Origin: Candidatus Omnitrophota bacterium
Lineage (GTDB): Bacteria; Omnitrophota; Gorgyraeia; Gorgyraeales; Gorgyraeaceae
Direction of reading: 5' to 3'
Assembly (NCBI GenBank): GCA_026387215.1
Contig: JAPLMC010000111.1
Location: 1 to 18,953, forward strand
DNA: 18,953 bases
The notes below the pieces were generated by a model that was not told where the DNA came from, made no database searches, and saw only the letters and a list, made by a program, of their open reading frames with translations. This document shows, in pieces, positions 13,393 to 18,953 of the stretch. The position numbers were made by a program, and so were the translations under genes. Positions within the stretch are counted from its first letter, which is position 1. Each line of letters opens with the position of its first letter.

Positions 13393-13587
13393 ATGAATAA
13401 GAGTATGTCAGCTGCACTTCTAATTATAGGAATTATCTTGTTAGTTTTTGGGTTTAACGCCTATCACTCGGCTAGTTCTGATATCTCGCGTTTTTTTACG
13501 GGTGCACCTACAGACAGGGCGCTTTGGCTTCTGATTGGTGGATTTGTCGTTGGTATAGTAGGTTTTTTAGGATTAGCTCGAAAGTAA
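13393..13587 (+). CDS. DUF3185-type small membrane protein
   Basis: 64 residues with two membrane helices: SAALLIIGIILLVFGFNAYH and ALWLLIGGFVVGIVGFLGLA. In between lies the polar SASSDISRFFTGAPTDRA, a pattern typical of DUF3185. The ATG at 13393 is chosen because GGAGG lies at 13384-13388. The longer frame from 13318 would start inside the terminator hairpin and add 25 non-family residues. Function unknown. It commonly keeps company with YeaQ-like and BON genes, as here. Confidence 0.88.
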   Translation: MNKSMSAALLIIGIILLVFGFNAYHSASSDISRFFTGAPTDRALWLLIGGFVVGIVGFLGLARK

Positions 13588-13608
13588 TAGGAGTTCAGGG
13601 AGGAGCTT

Positions 13609-14538
13609 ATGAAGAAAATTTTTATAGTGCTAGGGATAGTAGCTGTTTCTTTAACGAGTATTGCAATTTTTAAAAATTTTATTATCAAATCTGTGGTAAC
13701 AACGGTTGCCTCTCGCATAACAGGAGCGCCAGTACATATGGATGGTTTTTCATTAAATATTTTAAGCTCAACTATACGCATATCCGGCTTTAAAATGTAT
13801 AATCCCAGCGGTTTCCCGAAAGGCATACTGGTATTTTGCCCAGAAATAAAAGTCATATATGATCGTGGGGCCTTATTTAAGCAGAAACGGCACTTTTTAC
13901 TTGTGGAGATTGAATTAAAAGAGATGGGACTTACCAAAAATAAAGAAGGAAAGCTCAATGTGGATTCATTAAAAATAGCGCAAGAGTCAGAGTCTCCTCC
14001 GCCTACCCCTATGCAAATCGATTTCCTCAATTTAAGTATCGGAAAGATTGTTTACAAGGACTATGCGATGGGCACGGAACCTAGTGTGCGAGTCTACGAT
14101 GTTAATAGACACAAAAGCTATAAGAGTGTTCCTAACGCTGAGCAGTTAGCTTTACTTGTTTTGGCAGAACCTATGAAGGCTGCAGGGATACAAGGCGCCA
14201 AGATTTACGGGGTTGCTATAGTAGCAGGAGTGGCAGTGCTGCCAATTGCCGTAGCAGCAACATTAATAGGTAAAGATAGCGTACAGCAAATCATCGATGT
14301 TAGTTCTGAACATATGTATAAAGTGAGTCTTGAGGTAGTAAAGCGCATGGGAAGGATTACTAAAGATGATGCGTCAAACGGAGTGATTAAGGCCAATATT
14401 AATGGAACGATGACAGCGCTTATACTTAGGAAGGTCTCAGATAATAAGACTGAAATAACGATTTCCTGCCGTAAATATATGTTCCCCAAGCCTGATATTG
14501 CAGGAGGGGTTTTATATCAGATACTTGATAAACTGTAA
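13609..14538 (+). CDS. AsmA-like N-terminal domain fused to a DUF3568-like domain
   Basis: 309 residues. A signal anchor (4-22) leads into an AsmA-like region (about 25-145): ASRITGAPVHMDGFSLNILSSTIRISGFKMYNPSGFP and EIELKEMGLTKNKEGKLNVDSL, the pattern seen in envelope proteins of the AsmA/DUF748 group. A second hydrophobic stretch (200-221, YGVAIVAGVAVLPIAVAATLIG) follows. The last part (about 230-309) has EHMYKVSLEVVKRMGRIT, NGVIKANINGTMTALIL and TEITISC, resembling small periplasmic DUF3568 proteins. With two membrane segments the C-terminal domain would face the cytoplasm unless the second does not insert. GGGAGGAG precedes the ATG. Role probably in envelope maintenance; both domain calls are by eye. 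Confidence 0.72.
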   Translation: MKKIFIVLGIVAVSLTSIAIFKNFIIKSVVTTVASRITGAPVHMDGFSLNILSSTIRISGFKMYNPSGFPKGILVFCPEIKVIYDRGALFKQKRHFLLVEIELKEMGLTKNKEGKLNVDSLKIAQESESPPPTPMQIDFLNLSIGKIVYKDYAMGTEPSVRVYDVNRHKSYKSVPNAEQLALLVLAEPMKAAGIQGAKIYGVAIVAGVAVLPIAVAATLIGKDSVQQIIDVSSEHMYKVSLEVVKRMGRITKDDASNGVIKANINGTMTALILRKVSDNKTEITISCRKYMFPKPDIAGGVLYQILDKL

Positions 14539-14550
14539 TAAATTATAAAT

Positions 14551-17217
14551 ATGAAGACTAGAAAAGAGATTATCAGGTTTTTAATTGCTGGGACCATTGC
14601 CGGCGCAACAGACTTTGGTATTTATTATTTTTTAATTCACTTTTTATCTTTCAGTCTGGCGAAAGGAATTTCTTTTACGTGCGCAGGTATTGTCTCGTAT
14701 TTGCTTAATAAATACTGGATATTTCAATACAACCGGTCGTCATCATATCCTGAAGTGGGTCGCTATATACTAGTTAATTTTTTAGCCTTAGGAATTAATG
14801 TTGTAACAAATCAAAGTATTCTAGAGCGTTGGCCAGGCACTATTTTTTTAGCTTTAATCATTGCTTCAATGTTAACAGGTTTCTTTACCTTTGTTTGTTT
14901 TAAATGGTGGGTTTTTAGAACTTTGTTGCAAAAGGGGATTTATTTTATGTGGTGGAAATGGATTCCGTGGAGATTTTTAGTAAGAGATGTTGCGCGCAAG
15001 CAGGGTTTTGTAGATCCTATTAAAGTCCTTTCTCAGTTACAGAATTTTGTGCAACCCTCAGAGGTATTGGCCCCAATGGAACTGGTGCGTTCAGGTGTCG
15101 TCTTACATGCTCGTGGTTTGATAAATAGTTTAGCTATCCAGCATAACCTTGATTGGATCTGGCCTTATTGGGTGGAATGTCAATATGATCCTCTGAACGA
15201 GGCATTTATCCCGCGGTCTTTTTCGTTAACTCAGATTAATCTTACTCATAGAAATTGGACAGCTTTGGGAGTTCCAGACGGCGTTGAATTTCCTCTTGTA
15301 GATCCTCGCGGCCTTGTTACCCCATATTACGATAGCTGGTCTATTGATGTTTGGATTATTCCAAAGGAGGGAGAACCATTAATCCCGTCGCGCAGTCTAA
15401 GCATATCACAAAAGATGGTTATGGATGGAGGCCTTTGCGTTATTACAGAGTCTGTCCTTGATAAATTAAAGCTTCAAACTAAAGTCCAGGTTCTTGGCTC
15501 GGCGCAATCCCCGGTCTGTCAGATCCAAGTTGAAGGGTTTGCTCATCAAGCAGCGTGGCTTGTTATTTCACTGAGGCCGTATAATCCCGAAGGTGTGAGT
15601 TTTATTCATGATATTGCGTTGCTTGAAAACAGGCTGGGCTGGCAGGTAAATAAAAAAGATTTAATATATTTTAATGTTTCTCCGGACCGATGTGAGTTTG
15701 CATATTATCGTCATGGCGATGTTTATAGACATTTGTCAGAGCAGGAAGATACAAAAGAAATATGGTGCAAGGTTGGCATGGCTTCCGCAGCAGCGTTGTA
15801 TAAACTGGAAGCAGGCCTTCCCAGGGAAATGATAGTGCAGGTGCCTTTAACAACAGACAAAATTGAAAAGGAATCCTGTAGAGATTATCAAGAAACTGCG
15901 AAGCTCGCGTGGGAAAAAAGTCTTCAAGGTGCGGCTCAATTGCAAATTCCAGATAAACACTTTCAGTTTCTTTACGAAGCTGCTATTCACACCATGATTT
16001 TGCATTCTCCAAAGGAAGTATATCCTGGGCCGTTTATTTACAGAAGGTTTTGGTTTCGCGATGCCGCTTTTATATTATATGCTTTGTTATGTGTCGGGTT
16101 AAAGGAACGCGTTCGACGTGCCTTGGATTGTTTCCGCTCCCGTCAAACAGCCCAGGGTTATTTTCTCTCTCAGGAAGGGGAATGGGATTCTAACGGCGAG
16201 GCCTTATGGATCATCCGTCAATATTGTGAAATGACTGGGAATATCCCGCCTGGGGAATGGAAAGAATCTATACAGAAAGCCGGTAAGTGGATTTATAACA
16301 AGCGCTTGTCCCCGGATCTAAAATTTCTACATGCTGGTTTGTTGCCAGCAGGTTTTAGCGCCGAGCATCTAGGGCCCAATGATTTTTATTACTGGGATGA
16401 CTTTTGGTCTGTTGCTGGATTAAAAGCAGCGGCATTTTTATGCAGCTCTTACAAGGGTAATGATGATGCTATTTATTTTGAAAAGGAATCACGGGTATTG
16501 CTGGAGAGCATCAATCAAAGCTTAAAGAAAGTAGACGTTCGTTTAAATAGACTTGCGATACCAGCTTCTCCTTATCGTCGCATGGATTCTGGAGCGATCG
16601 GTTCTTTGGCTGCCAGCTATCCGCTTCGTATTTTTGAACAGAACGATCCAAGGATTTTAGACACGGCTGATTTTTTAATGAAAAATTGTTTAGTTCATGG
16701 CGGATTTTTTCATGATATGACCCATTCTGGAATTAATTCTTATCTAACTTTGCATTTGGCCCAAGTGCTTTTACGCTCAGGTGATCCTAAGTATTTTGAT
16801 TTGATGACCGCAGTTGCAAATCTCGCCACATCCACGGGACAATGGCCGGAGGCGATTCATCCTCGCACTGGCGGAGGATGCATGGGAGACGGACAGCATG
16901 TATGGGCTGCGGCGGAATGGGTAATGATCGTAAGAAATTGTTTTGTGCGCGAAGAAAGCAACAGATTGATTTTATGTTCTGGAATACCGCGAATCTGGCT
17001 GGAGAAAAAGCAAACTATTGCGTTTGGGCCTGCGCCAACCCTTTTTGGGGATATCAAAATTTTCATAAAGCCTCAAGCGCAAAATATTCTTATCGAATGG
17101 AGCGGAAAATGGTTCGTGAGCGAGCCGCCGATTGATATTCAATTACCTGGTTTCATGAAAGTGAGAGTTTCACCAGGAACTAATTCTATTGAATTAAAAT
17201 ATGAGGCGGATAAATGA
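14551..17217 (+). CDS. GtrA-like membrane domain fused to a six-hairpin glycosidase-like protein
   Basis: 888 residues in two parts. Residues 7-125 are a GtrA-type domain with four membrane helices (IIRFLIAGTIAGATDFGIYY, SFTCAGIVSYLLNKYWIF, YILVNFLALGINVVTNQSI, LALIIASMLTGFFTFVCFKW), the family that moves lipid-linked sugars. From M133 (WWKWIPWRFLVRDVARKQGF) a complete glycosidase-like protein follows: a beta-rich region (about 170-430), then an (alpha/alpha)6 barrel (about 465-800) with YRRFWFRDAAF (498-507), GEWDSNGEALW (543-553), YYWDDFW (613-619), GQWPEAIHPRTGGG and GDGQHVWAAAEW. Acidic residues in these motifs are candidates for catalysis, as in GH15-like folds. With four helices the enzyme would be cytoplasmic. 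AAAGGGG at 14931 plus ATG 14947 could start the second part alone. Substrate unknown. Confidence 0.85.
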   Translation: MKTRKEIIRFLIAGTIAGATDFGIYYFLIHFLSFSLAKGISFTCAGIVSYLLNKYWIFQYNRSSSYPEVGRYILVNFLALGINVVTNQSILERWPGTIFLALIIASMLTGFFTFVCFKWWVFRTLLQKGIYFMWWKWIPWRFLVRDVARKQGFVDPIKVLSQLQNFVQPSEVLAPMELVRSGVVLHARGLINSLAIQHNLDWIWPYWVECQYDPLNEAFIPRSFSLTQINLTHRNWTALGVPDGVEFPLVDPRGLVTPYYDSWSIDVWIIPKEGEPLIPSRSLSISQKMVMDGGLCVITESVLDKLKLQTKVQVLGSAQSPVCQIQVEGFAHQAAWLVISLRPYNPEGVSFIHDIALLENRLGWQVNKKDLIYFNVSPDRCEFAYYRHGDVYRHLSEQEDTKEIWCKVGMASAAALYKLEAGLPREMIVQVPLTTDKIEKESCRDYQETAKLAWEKSLQGAAQLQIPDKHFQFLYEAAIHTMILHSPKEVYPGPFIYRRFWFRDAAFILYALLCVGLKERVRRALDCFRSRQTAQGYFLSQEGEWDSNGEALWIIRQYCEMTGNIPPGEWKESIQKAGKWIYNKRLSPDLKFLHAGLLPAGFSAEHLGPNDFYYWDDFWSVAGLKAAAFLCSSYKGNDDAIYFEKESRVLLESINQSLKKVDVRLNRLAIPASPYRRMDSGAIGSLAASYPLRIFEQNDPRILDTADFLMKNCLVHGGFFHDMTHSGINSYLTLHLAQVLLRSGDPKYFDLMTAVANLATSTGQWPEAIHPRTGGGCMGDGQHVWAAAEWVMIVRNCFVREESNRLILCSGIPRIWLEKKQTIAFGPAPTLFGDIKIFIKPQAQNILIEWSGKWFVSEPPIDIQLPGFMKVRVSPGTNSIELKYEADK
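14931..14949 (+). promoter_or_regulatory. Possible internal ribosome binding site and start at the fusion joint
   Basis: AAAGGGG (14931-14937) lies nine nt before an in-frame ATG (14947) that matches the expected start of the glycosidase-like protein. It may allow a separate 756-residue product, or be a relic from before the two genes fused. Confidence 0.45.
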
Positions 17218-17744
17218 TAGAAGTCCTTACAGCTAGAGTTAAAGATTTTATCATATTAAATTTTGGGAGGAAAATTTACCCGGAAGAGATTGAGGCGTTT
17301 TATACAAAGGTTGCCCCTGTCAAAGAGATGTGCGTTTTTACAGTCTCTGGAATGAAAGGCGCAGGAAAATCGAAAGTTCTTTGGGCTGTCATCCAGCCCG
17401 ATCTTGATAAGTTCAGAGAATTCAGCGAAGTGAATTTGCGCTTTGTCCTTAAGGAGAGATTTGATAATGCTTCGCAAACTCTCCCAACTTACAAAAGGCT
17501 TAAAGGTTTTACTATTGCGCTTGAGGATCTGCCGCATAATCTGTTAGGTAAGTTAGAAAGATATGCGGTCAAGAAAATATATGAACCTAGAGTGATTAAG
17601 GGGATAGAAGGTGCTCTTCCTGTATCAGGAGAGCTTTCGGCAGAGGACCTTCTGTTGACAGAGTCCGAGGCAGGTATAAAAATTTTGGAATGTTTAAAAG
17701 AGCAATGCCTGGAGGAGCAATGTGATATTAGAAGGCCGATATAG
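17214..17744 (+). CDS. C-terminal lobe of an acyl-CoA/ACP synthetase, probable fragment
   Basis: 176 residues matching only the C-terminal subdomain of AMP-forming acyl-CoA synthetases. ARVKDFIILNFGRKIYPEEIE (7-27) is motif A8, and EDLPHNLLGKLERYAVK (104-120) is motif A10 with the catalytic Lys at K113. The large N-terminal adenylation lobe, with its ATP-binding motifs, is absent here and upstream. Residues 140-176 look like the linker and first helix of an acyl-carrier domain. The frame then stops at TAG exactly where the ACP serine motif should follow. The ATG overlaps the glycosidase stop (ATGA). It is probably the residue of a synthetase-ACP-PlsC gene; a genuine split enzyme with its partner elsewhere is possible. 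GAGKSK (49-54) is not a P-loop ATPase. Confidence 0.75.
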   Translation: MIEVLTARVKDFIILNFGRKIYPEEIEAFYTKVAPVKEMCVFTVSGMKGAGKSKVLWAVIQPDLDKFREFSEVNLRFVLKERFDNASQTLPTYKRLKGFTIALEDLPHNLLGKLERYAVKKIYEPRVIKGIEGALPVSGELSAEDLLLTESEAGIKILECLKEQCLEEQCDIRRPI

Positions 17745-18631
17745 TGCTTGCTACGCGTCTTGAAGTAGCTTTTAATGTAGATATAAAAGATGAGGCAATC
17801 TCGAGAGCTTTTAGCGTAAAGGACCTTATTCTGGAAATAATAGATGCATTGAAAGGAGCCAAAAACATTCCCATTGAGGATCAAAAAGTATCTTTAGGGT
17901 CAGGCTACTGGAAAGAACACTTACAGGTGTTGCCGAAAAAAGAAAGCCTGGAGATGCTCGAATTAAGCACAGGTTATTACGCTTGGCTGTTTCGATTTAT
18001 TTTAACAGCCATAGATTGTTTGATTTTCAAATTATTTTTCAGTATTAAGACAGAAGGAGCAGAAAATGTGCCTAGAGAAGGGGCTTATATTATATATGCC
18101 AATCACACGAGTTTCCTTGATGGGCCGGCTATTGGCGCAAGCCTGCCGCGCAGACCAGTGTTTCAGCTTTTTTACTTCGTCTTTGGTCCGTATTTTTTTA
18201 GGCCGTTTGAAAAATCTCGTGTATTAAGAAATTTAATAAAGATGGGAAGATTTATTCCATTTGATTTTTCAACACATTTTCTGGAGGCACTGCGTAGCTC
18301 TTATTTTGTATTACAACGCGGTAAAGGTTTGTGTTTCTTCCCGGAAGGATTGCGCAGCAGTACCGGTAAAATCGGAGAATTTAAAAAAGGGTTTGGTGTC
18401 TTGGCTAAAGAGACTGGAGCAAAGCTTGTGCCTGTGGCTATAGAAGGAGCTCATGAGGCATGGGCTAGTACGGCAAAGTACCCCAGATACCATCCTATTA
18501 GCGTGAGATTCGGCAAACCTCTTCTCCCCGAAGATTTGGAAAAGGAAGGTTTTGCCATGGGTTCGAAAAATTGTTACGAAGCGATATGCGTGGCAGCTAG
18601 AAAAGCGCTCGTGAAATTAAAGGATAAATAA
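17744..18631 (+). CDS. 1-acylglycerol-3-phosphate acyltransferase (PlsC-like) with a partial ACP at its N terminus
   Basis: 295 residues. Residues 2-38 (LATRLEVAFNVDIKDEAISR...FSVKDLILEIIDAL) equal helices II-III of an acyl-carrier domain without the DSL serine that carries phosphopantetheine. The acyltransferase proper covers about 75-275: NHTSFLDG with H121 and D126 (HX4D), GRFIPFD, FPEGLRSS (199-206) and VPVAIEG (229-235), all intact, so acyl transfer to lysophosphatidate-type acceptors is expected at the inner membrane. A hydrophobic segment (81-100) may anchor it. The assumed GTG start overlaps the TAG of the previous frame (TAGTG), as expected for a broken fusion or for coupled translation. 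The next gene overlaps by one base. Confidence 0.85.
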   Translation: MLATRLEVAFNVDIKDEAISRAFSVKDLILEIIDALKGAKNIPIEDQKVSLGSGYWKEHLQVLPKKESLEMLELSTGYYAWLFRFILTAIDCLIFKLFFSIKTEGAENVPREGAYIIYANHTSFLDGPAIGASLPRRPVFQLFYFVFGPYFFRPFEKSRVLRNLIKMGRFIPFDFSTHFLEALRSSYFVLQRGKGLCFFPEGLRSSTGKIGEFKKGFGVLAKETGAKLVPVAIEGAHEAWASTAKYPRYHPISVRFGKPLLPEDLEKEGFAMGSKNCYEAICVAARKALVKLKDK

Positions 18632-18953
18632 TGAGAATTCTTATGATGACGAATACCTATTTTCCGATTGTAGGAGGGTTAGAGCAATCGGTCTATTCTT
18701 TTAGCGAAGAATTTAAAACTTTGGGGCATGAGGTTTTGATTGTTACCCCGGCCTTTGAGGGAATGCCGACAGAGGAACCAGGTGTTATCCGTATCCCAGC
18801 TATCCAAAAATTTAACGGGACTGTTTTCTCCGTTAACTTTCCAGTTTCCGGACTCTTAACGCGAGTAATGAAAGAATTCTGTCCGGATATAGTGCATAGC
18901 CACGCTCCGTTTTTCATGGGAGACCTTGCGCTCCGTCTCAGCCGACAGCACGC
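18631..18953 (+). CDS. GT4-family glycosyltransferase, 3' end beyond the window
   Basis: The first 107 residues of a GT-B glycosyltransferase: MRILMMTNTYFPIVGGLEQS with the glycine-rich N-terminal loop, FSEEFKTLGHEVLIVTPAF, and EFCPDIVHSHAPFFMGDLAL, typical of the acceptor domain of GT4 enzymes. The frame is open to the last base. The C-terminal nucleotide-sugar domain is not visible, so donor and product are unknown. Its ATG overlaps the PlsC stop (TAATG). Coupling to an acyltransferase and a GtrA-type domain suggests glycolipid or polyprenyl-linked sugar synthesis. Confidence 0.92.
   Translation, partial: MRILMMTNTYFPIVGGLEQSVYSFSEEFKTLGHEVLIVTPAFEGMPTEEPGVIRIPAIQKFNGTVFSVNFPVSGLLTRVMKEFCPDIVHSHAPFFMGDLALRLSRQH

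Noticed and set aside
13464..14030. Minus-strand 188-residue frame
   Set aside because: Antisense to the DUF3185-type and AsmA-like genes, with no family features.
16842..17135. Plus-strand 97-residue frame inside the glycosidase gene
   Set aside because: Out-of-frame shadow; the long frame has conserved motifs through this part.
17358..17375. GAGKSK resembling a Walker A motif
   Set aside because: It lies between motifs A8 and A10 of the synthetase C-terminal lobe, and no Walker B or P-loop fold context exists.
1..18953. CRISPR array, insertion sequence, rRNA or phage genes
   Set aside because: No spaced direct-repeat array, transposase, rRNA or phage protein is visible on either strand.

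Overview
The window reads as a bacterial chromosome segment, AT-rich overall, from an anaerobic or fermentative lineage. It combines a ferredoxin-linked 2-oxoacid oxidoreductase, a non-mevalonate isoprenoid pathway and an envelope built with PlsC and GT4 enzymes. Gene order and protein style (ymdB-xseA-xseB-ispA-dxs, then a korDABC-type cluster and a short gltX) suggest Candidatus Omnitrophota or a related uncultured phylum. That placement is inference; no marker gene here proves it. All supported genes lie on the plus strand.

Region 1 (1-8939) is a dense housekeeping operon: ymdB (5' end missing), xseA, xseB, ispA, dxs, a 2[4Fe-4S] ferredoxin, korA, korB, korC, gltX, a possible 49-aa ORF and tRNA-Gln(CTG), closed by a clear intrinsic terminator. 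Most junctions overlap or touch. Each of the five junctions with a gap (xseA/xseB, ispA/dxs, ferredoxin/korA, korA/korB, gltX/small ORF) carries a palindrome whose right arm ends 10-13 nt before the next start codon. Two of these are copies of one repeat with a compensatory base change, and one sits inside a 17-bp direct duplication. This is the most unusual structural feature of the window.

Region 2 (8940-9315) has no intact gene. It holds a sigma70-like promoter for the next operon and possibly the remains of a minus-strand gene.

Region 3 (9316-14538) has a different style: CGN arginine codons, strong AAGGAGG-type ribosome binding sites and no intercistronic palindromes until a terminator-like hairpin at 13327. 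It encodes a soluble FixL-type histidine kinase, a FixJ/LuxR-type response regulator and a stand-alone receiver with its own promoter. These are followed by small envelope or stress proteins: an exported two-repeat protein, a GlsB/YeaQ-type membrane protein, a BON-domain protein, a lipoprotein-like protein, a DUF3185-type protein and an AsmA-like/DUF3568-like fusion. A signalling module driving an envelope-stress regulon is the simplest reading.

Region 4 (14551-18953) is a lipid/glycan cluster: an 888-aa fusion of a GtrA-type membrane domain to a six-hairpin glycosidase-like protein, a fragment holding only the C-terminal lobe of an acyl-CoA/ACP synthetase, a PlsC acyltransferase with half an acyl-carrier domain at its N terminus, and the start of a GT4 glycosyltransferase. 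The synthetase and PlsC pieces look like a broken synthetase-ACP-PlsC gene that lost its 5' part and the ACP serine.
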